A DNA stretch of 64,000 bases from Perilla frutescens (Eukaryota > Streptophyta > Magnoliopsida > Lamiales > Lamiaceae), in the NCBI GenBank assembly GCA_026008535.1, contig BRKX01000018.1:49655588-49719587 (forward strand), in the 5' to 3' direction. The notes below the pieces were generated by a model. The model was not told the DNA's origin. It made no database searches and saw nothing but the letters and a program-made list of their open reading frames with translations. Below, one piece after another: positions 51,201 to 63,339 of the stretch. Each line of letters opens with the position of its first letter. The stretch's first letter is position 1. The position numbers and the translations under genes were made by a program.

Positions 51201-54180
51201 ACAAAAAGTTCAAATGGAAGAAACTCCTTTTGAGTCAACCTCTAGGTGATTATCAAGTTGATTTCCACAACCGTCGCCTCTTATGTAGGGATTGGGGTGA
51301 ACGTCGGGTTTTTCATTGAGTCTAGCATTTTTGAACACTAGAGTCCATTATGAATCAATCTATATGATCATATATGCCTAATCCGTCCACTTTTGAAAAA
51401 ATCAAATTTTTGAGCCCGCCCAAAGGGGTACATCTTTGGCCGGTGGCCAGATTTGGCCCCGTTTTCTGGCAGCCGTCAGTAAAACGGCTATAACTCTCTC
51501 CAGAAGTAAGCTTTACCCGTGATTCTTGTTGCATTGGATTCCTAACTCAAATATCTACCCTACAAAAAGTTCAAATGGAAGAAAGTCCTTTTGAGTCAAC
51601 CTCTAGGTGATTATCAAGTTGATTTCCACAACCGTCGCCTCTTATGTAGGGATCGGGGTGAACGTCGGGTTTTTCATTGAGTCTAGCATTTTTGAACACT
51701 AGAGTCCATTATGAATCAATCTATATGATCATAGATGCCTAATCCGTCCACTTTTGAAAAAATCAAATTTTTGAGCCCGCCCAAAGGGGTACCTCTTTGG
51801 CCGGTGGCCAGATTTGGCCCCGTTTTCTAGCAGCCGTCAGTAAAACGGCTATAACTCTCTCCACAAGTAAACTTTACCCGTGATTCTTATTGCGTTGGAT
51901 TCCTAACTCAAATATCTACCCTACAAAAAGTTCAAATGGAAGAAACTCCTTTTGAGTCAACCTCTAGGTGATTATCAAGTTGATTTCCACAACCGTCGCC
52001 TCTTATGTAGGGATTGGGGTGAACGTCGGGTTTTTCATTGAGTCTAGCATTTTTGAACACTAGAGTCCATTATGAATCAATCTATATGATCATATATGCC
52101 TAATCCGTCCACTTTTGAAAAAATCAATTTTTTGAGCCCGCCCAAAGGGGTACATCTTTGGCCGGTGGCCAGATTTGGCCCTGTTTTCTGGCAGCCGTCA
52201 GTAAAACGGCTATAACTCTCTCCAGAAGTAAGCTTTACCCGTGATTCTTGTTGCATTGGATTCCTAACTCAAATATCTACCCTACAAAAAGTTCAAATGG
52301 AAGAAACTCCTTTTGAGTCAACCTCTAGGTGATTATCAAGTTGATTTCCACAACCGTCGCCTCTTGTGTAGGGATCGGGGTGAACGTCGGGTTTTTCATT
52401 GAGTCTAGCATTTTTGAACACTAGAGTCCATTATGAATCAATCTATATGATCATATATGCCTAATCCGTCCACTTTTGAAAAAATCAAATTTTTGAGCCC
52501 GGCCAAAGGGGTACCTCTTTGGCCGGTGGCCAGATTTGGCCCCGTTTTCTGGCAGCCGTTAGTAAAACGGCTATAACTCTCTCCAGAAGTAAGCTTTACC
52601 CGTGATTCTTGTTGCGTTGGATTCCTAACTCAAATATCTACCCTACAAAAAGTTCAAATGGAAGAAACTCCTTTTGAGTCAACCTATAGTTGATTATAAA
52701 GTTGATTTCCACAACCGTCGCCTCTTATGTTGGGATCGGGGTGAACGTCGGGTTTTTCATTGAGTCTAGCATTTTTGAACACTAGAGTCCATTATGAATT
52801 AATCCATATGATCATATATGCCTAATCCGTCCAGTTTTCAAAAAAACAAATTGTTGAGCCCGACCAAAGGGGTACCCCTTTGGCCGGTGGCCAGATTTGG
52901 CCCCGTTTTCTGGCAGCCGTCAGTAAAACGGCTATAACTCTCTCCAGAAGTAAGCTTTACCCGTGATTCTTATTGCGTTGGATTCCTAACTCAAATATCT
53001 ACCCTACAAAAAGTTCAAATGGAAGAAACTCCTTTTGAGTCAACCTCTAGGTGATTATCAAGTTGATTTCCACAACCGTCGCCTCTTATGTAGGGATCGA
53101 GGTGAACGTCGGGTTTTTCATTGAGTCTAGCATTTTTGAACACTAGAGTCCATTATGAATCAATCCATATGATCATATATGCCTAATCCGTCCACTTTTG
53201 AAAAAATCAAATTTTTGAGCCCGCCCAAAGGGGTACCCCTTTGGCCGGTGGCCAGATTTGGCCCCATTTTCTGGCAGCCGTCAGTAAAACGGCTAAAACT
53301 CTCTCCAGAAGTAAGCTTTACCCGTGATTCTTGTTGCGTTGGATTCCTAACTCAAATATCTACCCTACGAAAAGTTCAAATGGAAGAAACTCCTTTTGAG
53401 TCAACCTCTAGGTGATTATCAAGTTGATTTCCACAACCGTCGCCTCTTATGTAAGGATCGGGGTGAACGTCGGGTTTTTCATTGAGTCTAGCATTTTTGA
53501 ACACTAGAGTCCCTTATGAATCAATCCATATGATCATTTATGCCTAATCCGTCCACTTTTGAAAAAATCAAATTTTTGAGCCCGACCAAAGGGGTACCCC
53601 TTTGGCCGGTGGCCAGATTTGGCCCCGTTTTCTGGCAGCCGTCAGTAAAACGGCTATAACTCTCTCCATAAGTAAGCTTTACCCGTGATTCTTATTGCGT
53701 TGGATACCTAACTCAAATATCTACCCTACAAAAAGTTCAAATGGAAGAAACTCCTTTTGAGTCAACCTCTAGGTGATTATCAAGTTGATTTCCACAACCG
53801 TCGCCTCTTATGTTGGGATCGGGGTGAACGTCGGGTTTTTCATTGAGTCTAGCATTTTTGAACACTAGAGTCCATTATGAATCAATCTATATGATCATAT
53901 ATGCCTAATCCGTCCACTTTTGAAAAAATCAAATTTTTGAGCCCGCCCAAAGGGGTACATCTTTGGCCGGTGGCCAGATTTGGCCCCGTTTTCTGGCAGC
54001 CGTCAGTAAAACGGCTATAACTCTCTCCAGAAGTAAGCTTTACCCGTGATTCTTGTTGCGTTGGATTCCTAACTCAAATATCTACCCTACAAAAAGTTCA
54101 AATGGAAGAAACTCCTTTTGAGTCAACCTCTAGGTGATTATCAAGTTGATTTCCACAACCGTCGCCTCTTATGTAGGGAT
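48279..54180 (+). repeat. 8-mer HOR, near-identical tandem copies (2888-bp period)
   Basis: Positions from about 48279 to 51292 recur at 51167 to 54180 with a shift of 2888 bp (8 x 361). Rare changes are shared in the same order: tcatagatgc (tagatg at 48844 and 51732), ctagcag, ctccacaag, aatcaattttttgag, ctcttgtgtag, gcccggcc, gaattaatcc, gatcgaggtg, ggctaaaac, gtcccttatg, atcatttatg, ctccataag and ggatacc. I noticed one difference (gccgtcag near 49672 against gccgttag at 52560). Outside these limits the alignment fails at both ends (ttattgcg/ttgttgcg at 48278; gattgggg/gatcgggg near 51293). Confidence 0.93.
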
Positions 54181-56400
54181 CGGGGTGAACGTCGGGTTTT
54201 TCATTGAGTCTAGCATTTTTGAACACTAGAGTCCATTATGAATCAATCTATATGATCATATATGCCTAATCCGTCCACTTTTGAAAAAATCAAATTTTTG
54301 AGCCCGCCCAAAGGGGTACCTCTTTGGCCGGTGGCCAGATTTGGCCCCGTTTTCTGGCAGCCGTCAGTAAAACGGCTATAACTCTCTCCAGAAGTAAGCT
54401 TTACCCGTGATTCTTGTTGCGTTGGATTCCTAACTCAAATATCTACCCTACAAAAAGTTCAAATGGAAGAAACTCCTTTTGATTCAACCTATAGTTGATT
54501 ATAAAGTTGATTTCCACAACCGTCGCCTCTTATGTTGGGATCGGGGTGAACGTCGGGTTTTTCATTGCGTCTAGCATTTTTGAACACTAGAGTCCATTAT
54601 GAATCAATCCATATGATCATATATGCCTAATCCGTCCAGTTTTCAAAAAAACAAATTTTTGAGCCCGCCCAATGGGGTACCCCTTTGGCCGGTGGTCAGA
54701 TTTGGCCCCGTTTTCTGGCAGCCATCAGTAAAACGGCGATAACTCTCTCCAGAAGTAAGATTTACCCGTGATTCTTGTTGCGTTGGATTCCTAACTCAAA
54801 TATCTACCCTACAAAAAGTTCAAATGGATGAAACTCCTTTTGAGTCAACCTCTAGGTGATTATCAAGTTGATTTCCACAATCGTCGCCTCTTATGTAGGG
54901 ATCGGGGTGAACGTCGGGTTTTTCATTGAGTCTAGCATTTTTGAACACTAGAGTCCATTATGAATCAATCCATATGATCATATATGCCTAATCCGTCCAC
55001 TTTTGAAAAAATCAAATTTTTGAGCCCGCCCAAAGGGGTACCCCTTTGGCCGGTGGCCAGATTTGGCCCCGTTTTCTGGCAGCCGTCAGTAAAACGGCTA
55101 TAACTCTCTCCAGAAGTAAGCTTTACCCGTGATTCTTGTTGCGTTGGATTCCTAACTCAAATATCTACCCTACGAAAAGTTCAAATGGAAGAAACTCCTT
55201 TTGAGTCAACCTCTAGGTGGTTATCAAGTTGATTTCCACAACCGTCGCCTCTTATGTAGGGATCGGGGTGAACGTCGGGTTTTTCATTGAGTCTAGCATT
55301 TTTGAACACTAGAGTCCATTATGAATCAATCCATATGATTATTTATGCCTAATCTGTCCACTTTTGAAAAAATCAAATTTTTGAGCCCGACCAAAGGGGT
55401 ACCCCTTTGGCCGGTGGCCAGATTTGGCCCCGTTTTCTGGCAGCCGTCAGTAAAACGGCTATAACTCTCTCCAGAAGTAAGCTTTACCCGTGATTCTTAT
55501 TGCGTTGGATTCCTAACTCAAATATCTACCCTACAAAAAGTTCAAATGGAAGAAACTCCTTTTGAGTCAACCTCTAGGTGATTATCAAGTTGATTTCCAC
55601 AACCGTCGCCTCTTATGTATGGATTGGGGTGAACGTCGGGTTTTTCATTGAGTCTAGAATTTTTGAACACTAGAGTCCATTATGAATCAATCCATATGAT
55701 CATATATGCCTAATCCGTCCAGTTTTGAAAAAATCAAATTTTTGAGCCCGCCCAAAGGGGTACCCCTTTGGCCGGTGGCCAGATTTGGCCCCGTTTTCTG
55801 GCAGCCGTCAGTAAAACGGCTATAACTCTCTCCAGAAGTAAGCTTTACCCGTGATTCTTGTTGCGTTGGATTCCTAACTCAAATATCTACCCTACGAAAA
55901 GTTCAAATGGAAGAAACTCCTTTTGAGTCAACCTCTAGGTGGTTATCAAGTTGATTTCCACAACCGTCGCCTCTTATGTAGGGATCGGGGTGAACGTCGG
56001 GTTTTTCATTGAGTCTAGCATTTTTGAACACTAGAGTCCATTATGAATCAATCCATATGATTATTTATGCCTAATCTGTCCACTTTTGAAAAAATCAAAT
56101 TTTTGAGCCCGACCAAAGGGGTACCCCTTTGGCCGGTGGCCAGATTTGGCCCCGTTTTCTGGCAGCCGTCAGTAAAACGGCTATAACTCTCTCCAGAAGT
56201 AAGCTTTACCCGTGATTCTTATTGCGTTGGATTCCTAACTCAAATATCTACCCTACAAAAAGTTCAAATGGAAGAAACTCCTTTTGAGTCAACCTCTAGG
56301 TGATTATCAAGTTGATTTCCACAACCGTCGCCTCTTATGTATGGATTGGGGTGAACGTCGGGTTTTTCATTGAGTCTAGAATTTTTGAACACTAGAGTCC
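54180..56400 (+). repeat. Mixed units with a 722-bp dimer duplication
   Basis: After the 8-mer comes a tatagttgatt unit with cattgcgtctag, then a cgataac unit. Two units follow (landmarks 55037 and 55398) that repeat at 55759 and 56120. Their markers are ctacgaaaag with gtggttatc, then atgattatttatg with aatctgtcc and gtatggattgg. The copies match over about 700 bp apart from ccacttttg against ccagttttg at the start. Tandem duplication of a dimer is the likely origin. Confidence 0.85.
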
Positions 56401-59400
56401 ATTATGAATCAATCTATATGATCATATATGCCTAATCCGTCCACTTTTGAAAAAATCAAATTTTTGAGCCCGCCCAAAGGGGTACATCTTTGGCCGGTGG
56501 CCAGATTTGGCCCCGTTTTCTGGCAGCCGTCAGTAAAACGGCTATAACTCTCTCCAGAAGTAAGCTTTACCCGTGATTCTTGTTGCATTGGATTCCTAAC
56601 TCAAATATCTACCCTACAAAAAGTTCAAATGGAAGAAAGTCCTTTTGAGTCAACCTATAGGTGATTATAAAGTTTATTTCCACAACCGTCGCCTCTTATG
56701 ATGGGATCGGGGTGAACGTCGGGTTTTTCATTGAGTCTAGCATTTTTGAAAACTAGAGTCCATTATGAATCAATCCATATGATCATATATTCCTAATCCG
56801 TCCAGTTTTCAAAAAATCAAAATTTTGAGACCGCCCAATGGGGTACCCCTTTGGCCAGTGGCCAGATTTGGCCCCGTTTTCTGGCATCCGTCAGTAAAAC
56901 AGCTATAGCTCTCTCCAGAAGTAAGTTTTACTCGTGATTCTTGTTGCATTGGATTCCTAACTCAAATATCTACCCTACCAAAAGTAGAAACGGTAGAAAC
57001 CCTATTTAAGTCGGCCTCTAGGTGATTATCAAGTTGATTTCCAAAACCGTCACCTCTTATGTAGGGATCAGGGTGAACGTTGGGTTTTTCATTGAGTCTA
57101 GCATTTTTGAACACTAGAGTGCATTATGAATCAATCCATATGATCATATATGCCTAATCCGTCCACTTTTGAAAAAATCAAATTTTTGAGCCTGCCCAAA
57201 GGGGTACCCCTTTGGACGGTGGCCAGATTTGGCCCCGTTTTCTGGCAGCCGTCAGTAAAACTGCTATAACTCTCTCCAAAAGTAAACTTTACCTGTGATT
57301 CTTGTTGCATTGGATTCCTAACTCAAATATCTACCCTACCAAAAGTTGAACCGGTAGAAACCCTATTTGAGTCGGTCTCTAGGTGATTATCAAGTTGATT
57401 TCCAAAACCGTCACCTCTTATGTAGGGATCGGGGTGAACATCGGGTTTTTCATTGAGTCTAGCATTTTTGAACACTAGAGTCCATTATGAATCAATCCAT
57501 ATGATCATATATGCCTAATCCGTCCACTTTTGAAAAAATCAAATTTTGGAGCCCGCCCAAAGGGGTACCTCTTTGGCCGGTGGCCAGATTTGGCCCCGTT
57601 TTCTGGCAGCCGTCAGTAAAACGGCTATAACTCTCTCTAGAAGTAAACTTTATCCGTGATTCTTGTTGCGTTGGATTCCTAACTCAAATATCTACCCTAC
57701 CAAAATTCGAACCGGTAGAAACCCTATTTGAGTCGGCCTCTAGGTGATTATCAAGTTTATTTCCAAAACCGTCGCCTCTTATGTAGGGATCGGGGTGAAC
57801 GTCGGGTTTTTCATTGAGTCTAGCATTTTTGAACACTAGAGTCCATTATGAATCAATCTATATGATCATATATGCCTAATCCGTCCACTTTTGAAAAAAT
57901 CAAATTTTTGAGCCCGCCCAAAGGGGTACATCTTTGGCCGGTGGCCAGATTTGGCCCCGTTTTCTGGCAGCCGTCAGTAAAACGGCTATAACTCTCTCCA
58001 GAAGTAAGCTTTACCCGTGATTCTTGTTGCGTTGGATTCCTAACTCAAATATCTACCCTACAAAAAGTTCAAATGGAAGAAACTCCTTTTGAGTCAACCT
58101 CTAGGTGATTATCAAGTTGATTTCCACAACCGTCGCCTCTTATGTAGGGATCGGGGTGAACGTCGGGTTTTTCATTGAGTCTAGCATTTTTGAACACTAG
58201 AGTCCATTATGAATCAATCTATATGATCATATATGCCTAATCCGTCCACTTTTGAAAAAGTCAAATTTTTGAGCCCGCCCAAAGGGGTACCTCTTTGGCC
58301 GGTGGCCAGATTTGGCCCCGTTTTCTGGCAGCCGTCAGTAAAACGGCTATAACTCTCTCCAGAAGTAAGCTTTACCCGTGATTCTTGTTGCATTGGATTC
58401 CTAACTCAAATATCTACCCTACAAAAAGTTCAAATGGAAGAAACTCCTTTTGAGTCAACCTATAGTTGATTATAAAGTTGATTTCCACAACCGTCGCCTC
58501 TTATGTTGGGATCGGGGTGAACGTCGGGTTTTTCATTGCGTCTAGCATTTTTGAACACTAGAGTCCATTATGAATCAATACATATGATCATATATGCCTA
58601 ATCCGTCCAGTTTTCAAAAAAACAAATTTTTGAGCCCGCCCAATGGGGTACCCCTTTGGCCGGTGGTCAGATTTGGCCCCGTTTTCTGGCAGCCATTAGT
58701 AAAACGGCGATAACTCTCTCCAGAAGTAAGATTTACCCGTGATTCTTGTTGCGTTGGATTCCTAACTCAAATATCTACCCTACAAAAAGTTCAAATGGAT
58801 GAAACTCCTTTTGAGTCAACCTCTAGGTGATTATCAAGTTGATTTCCACAATCGTCGCCTCTTATGTAGGGATCGGGGTGAACGTCGGGTTTTTCATTGA
58901 GTCTAGCATTTTTGAACAATAGAGTCCATTATGAATCAATCCATATGATCATATATGCCTAATCCGTCCACTTTTGAAAAAATCAAATTTTTGAGCCCGC
59001 CCAAAGGGGTACCCCTTTGGCCGGTGGCCAGATTTGGCCCCGTTTTCTGGCAGCCGTCAGTAAAACGGCTATAACTCTCTCCAGAAGTAAGCTTTACCCG
59101 TGATTCTTGTTGCGTTGGATTCCTAACTCAAATATCTACCCTACAAAAAGTTCAAATGGAAGAAACTCCTTTTGAGTCAACCTCTAGGTGATTATCAAGT
59201 TGATTTCCACAACCGTCGCCTCTTATGTATGGATTGGGGTGAACGTCGGGTTTTTCATTGAGTCTAGAATTTTTGAAAACTAGAGTCCATTATGAATCAA
59301 TCTATATGATCATATATGCCTAATCCGTCCACTTTTGAAAAAATCAAATTTTTGAGCCCGCCCAAAGGGGTACATCTTTGGCCGGTGGCCAGATTTGGCC

Positions 59401-62200
59401 CCGTTTTCTGGCAGCCGTCAGTAAAACGGCTATAACTCTCTCCAGAAGTAAGCTTTACCCGTGATTCTTGTTGCATTGGATTCCTAACTCAAATAACTAC
59501 CCTACAAAAAGTTCAAATGGAAGAAAGTCCTTTTGAGTCAACCTATAGGTGATTATAAAGTTGATTTCCACAACCGTCGCCTCTTATGATGGGATCGGGG
59601 TGAACGTCGGGTTTTTCATTGAGTCTAGCATTTTTGAAAACTAGAGTCCATTATGAATCAATCCATATGATCATATATTCCTAATCCGTCCAGTTTTCAA
59701 AAAATCAAAATTTTGAGACCGCCCAATGGGGTACCCCTTTGGCCAGTGGCCAGATTTGGCCCCGTTTTCTGGCATCCGTCAGTAAAACAGCTATAGCTCT
59801 CTCCAGAAGTAAGCTTTACTCGTGATTCTTGTTGCATTGGATTCCTAACTCAAATATCTACCCTACCAAAAGTAGAAACGGTAGAAACCCTATTTAAGTC
59901 GGCCTCTAGGTGATTATCAAGTTGATTTCCAAAACCGTCACCTCTTATGTAGGGATCAGGGTGAACGTTGGGTTTTTCATTGAGTCTAGCATTTTTGAAC
60001 ACTAGAGTGCATTATGAATCAATCCATATGATCATATATGCCTAATCCGTCCACTTTTGAAAAAATCAAATTTTTGAGCCTGCCCAAAGGGGTACCCCTT
60101 TGGACGGTGGCCAGATTTGGTCCCGTTTTCTGGCAGCCGTCAGTAAAACTGCTATAACTCTCTCCAAAAGTAAACTTTACCTGTGATTCTTGTTGCATTG
60201 GATTCCTAACTCAAATATCTACCCTACCAAAAGTTGAACCGGTAGAAACCCTATTTGAGTCGGTCTCTAGGTGATTATCAAGTTGATTTCCAAAACCGTC
60301 ACCTCTTATGTAGGGATCGGGGTGAACATCGGGTTTTTCATTGAGTCTAGCATTTTTGAACACTAGAGTCCATTATGAATCAATCCATATGATCATATAT
60401 GCCTAATCCGTCCACTTTTGAAAAAATCAAATTTTGGAGCCCGCCCAAAGGGGTACCTCTTTGGCCGGTCGCCAGATTTGGCCCCGTTTTCTGGCAGCCG
60501 TCAGTAAAACGGCTATAACTCTCTCCAGAAGTAAGCTTTACCCGTGATTCTTGTTGCGTTGGATTCCTAACTCAAATATCTACCCTACGAAAAGTTCAAA
60601 TGGAAGAAACTCCTTTTGAGTCAACCTCTAGGTGATTATCAAGTTGATTTCCACAACCGTCGCCTCTTATGTAGGGATCGGGGTGAACGTCGGGTTTTTC
60701 ATTGAGTCTAGCATTTTTGAACACTAGAGTCCATTATGAATCAATCCATATGATCATATATGCCTAATCTGTCCACTTTTGAAAAAATCAAATTTTTGAG
60801 CCCGACCAAAGGGGTACCCCTTTGGCCGGTGGCCAGATTTGGCCCCGTTTTCTGGCAGCCGTCAGTAAAACGGCTATAACTCTCTCTAGAAGTAAACTTT
60901 ATCCGTGATTCTTGTTGCGTTGGATTCCTAACTCAAATATCTACCCTACCAAAATTCGAACCGGTAGAAACCCTATTTGAGTCGGCCTCTAGGTGATTAT
61001 CAAGTTTATTTCCAAAACCGTCGCCTCTTATGTAGGGATCGGGGTGAACGTCGGGTTTTTCATTGAGTCTAGCATTTTTGAACACTAGAGTCCATTATGA
61101 ATCAATCTATATGATCATATATGCCTAATCCGTCCACTTTTGAAAAAATCAAATTTTTGAGCCCGCCCAAAGGGGTACATCTTTGGCCGGTGGCCAGATT
61201 TGGCCCCGTTTTCTGGCAGCCGTCAGTAAAACGGCTATAACTCTCTCCAGAAGTAAGCTTTACCCGTGATTCTTGTTGCGTTGGATTCCTAACTCAAATA
61301 TCTACCCTACAAAAAGTTCAAATGGAAGAAACTCCTTTTGAGTCAACCTCTAGGTGATTATCAAGTTGATTTCCACAACCGTCGCCTCTTATGTAGGGAT
61401 CGGGGTGAACGTCGGGTTTTTCATTGAGTCTAGCATTTTTGAACACTAGAGTCCATTATGAATCAATCTATATGATCATATATGCCTAATCCGTCCACTT
61501 TTGAAAAAATCAAATTTTTGAGCCCGCCCAAAGGGGTACCTCTTTGGCCGGTGGCCAGATTTGGCCCCGTTTTCTGGCAGCCGTCAGTAAAACGGCTATA
61601 ACTCTCTCCAGAAGTAAGCTTTACCCGTGATTCTTGTTGCATTGGATTCCTAACTCAAATATCTACCCTACAAAAAGTTCAAATGGAAGAAACTCCTTTT
61701 GAGTCAACCTATAGTTGATTATAAAGTTGATTTCCACAACCGTCGCCTCTTATGTTGGGATCGGGGTGAACGTCGGGTTTTTCATTGCGTCTAGCATTTT
61801 TGAACACTAGAGTCCATTATGAATCAATACATATGATCATATATGCCTAATCCGTCCAGTTTTCAAAAAAACAAATTTTTGAGCCCGCCCAATGGGGTAC
61901 CCCTTTGGCCGGTGGTCAGATTTGGCCCCGTTTTCTGGCAGCCATTAGTAAAACGGCGATAACTATCTCCAGAAGTAAGATTTACCCGTGATTCTTGTTG
62001 CGTTGGATTCCTAACTCAAATATCTACCCTACAAAAAGTTCAAATGGATGAAACTCCTTTTGAGTCAACCTCTAGGTGATTATCAAGTTGATTTCCACAA
62101 TCGTCGCCTCTTATGTAGGGATCGGGGTGAACGTCGGGTTTTTCATTGAGTCTAGCATTTTTGAACACTAGAGTCCATTATGAATCAATCTATATGATCA
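56400..62200 (+). repeat. 8-mer HOR with family A units; second copy has one extra unit
   Basis: Units at landmarks 56481-59008 correspond to 59369 onwards. Shared rare markers are gaaagtcc with tatgatggg and gaaaactag; ggccagtgg with acagctatagctc and agtagaaacgg (56983 and 59871, shift 2888); ggacggtgg with actgctata; attttggagccc; and ccattagtaaaacggcg. Beyond the attttggagccc unit the shift changes from 2888 to 3249 bp (ccattag at 58692 and 61941), so exactly one 361-bp unit was inserted in copy 2. The three family A units here are the first since 19.5 kb. Confidence 0.9.
60510..60885 (+). repeat. Inserted 361-bp unit inside the second 8-mer copy
   Basis: In copy 1 (about 57620) ctataactctctctagaag continues into aaactttatccg and a family A segment. 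In copy 2 the same unit instead reads ctctccagaagtaagcttt at about 60515 and continues as a family B unit with ctacgaaaag, then a gcccgacc/aatctgtcc stretch. Only after that, at about 60880, does ctctctctagaag appear and copy 1 order resume. Both joints fall at acggctataactctctc, as expected for homologous exchange. The gained unit resembles those at about 55.2-55.4 kb and 63.5-63.7 kb. Confidence 0.82.
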
Positions 62201-63300
62201 TATATGCCTAATCCGTCCACTTTTGAAAAAATCAAATTTTTGAGCCCGCCCAAAGGGGTACATCTTTGGCCGGTGGCCAGATTTGGCCCCGTTTTCTGGC
62301 AGCCGTCAGTAAAACGGCTATAACTCTCTCCAGAAGTAAGCTTTACCTGTGATTCTTGTTGCGTTGGATTCCTAACTCAAATATCTACCCTACAAAAAGT
62401 TCAAATGGAAGAAACTCCTTTTGAGTCAACCTCTAGGTGATTATCAAGTTGATTTCCACAACCGTCGCCTCTTATGTAGGGATCGGGGTGAACGTCGGGT
62501 TTTTCATTGAGTCTAGCATTTTTGAACACTAGAGTCCATTATGAATCAATCTATATGATCATATATGCCTAATCCGTCCACTTTTGAAAAAATCAAATTT
62601 TTGAGCCCGCCCAAAGGGGTACCTCTTTGGCCGGTGGCCAGATTTGGCCCTGTTTTCTGGCAGCCGTCAGTAAAACGGCTATAACTCTCTCCAGAAGTAA
62701 GCTTTACCCGTGATTCTTGTTGCATTGGATTCCTAACTCAAATATCTACCCTACAAAAAGTTCAAATGGAAGAAACTCCTTTTGAGTCAACCTATAGTTG
62801 ATTATAAAGTTGATTTCCACAACCGTCGCCTCTTATGTTGGGATCGGGGTGAACGTCGGGTTTTTCATTGCGTCTAGCATTTTTGAACACTAGAGTCCAT
62901 TATGAATCAATACATATGATCATATATGCCTAATCCGTCCAGTTTTCAAAAAAACAAATTTTTGAGCCCGCCCAATGGGGTACCCCTTTGGCCGGTGGTC
63001 AGATTTGGCCCCGTTTTCTGGCAGCCATTAGTAAAACGGCGATAACTCTCTCCAGAAGTAAGATTTACCCGTGATTCTTGTTGCGTTGGATTCCTAACTC
63101 AAATATCTACCCTACAAAAAGTTCAAATGGATGAAACTCCTTTTGAGTCAACCTCTAGGTGATTATCAAGTTGATTTCCACAATCGTCGCCTCTTATGTA
63201 GGGATCGGGGTGAACGTCGGGTTTTTCATTGAGTCTAGCATTTTTGAACAATAGAGTCCATTATGAATCAATCCATATGATCATATATGCCTAATCCGTC
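61000..63300 (+). repeat. 3-mer duplication (1083-bp shift) near the right end
   Basis: Units with landmarks 61174, 61535 and 61896 recur at 62257, 62618 and 62979: the tacatc unit; the tacctc/gcattgg/tatagttgatt/cattgcgtctag unit; and the caatacatatg/ccattag/cgataac unit. The ccattag marker lies at 61941 and 63024. An earlier related trio starts at 57925. Differences are few (aactatctcc in the first copy, ctttacctgtg in the second). Confidence 0.87.
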
Positions 63301-63339
63301 CACTTTTGAAAAAATCAAATTTTTGAGCCCGCCCAAAGG

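Larger units (their letters stand above)
19500..56960 (+). repeat. Domain made only of family B units
   Basis: The last family A segment on the left starts at about 19427 and the next is at 56971. In the roughly 104 units between them every segment is type B or a B subtype, and every following marker is ccacaa rather than ccaaaa. Outside this domain the families are mixed. The domain holds the longest and most regular HORs (7-mer, 8-mer, 9-mer), as expected for the more recently homogenised part of a satellite array. Confidence 0.88.
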
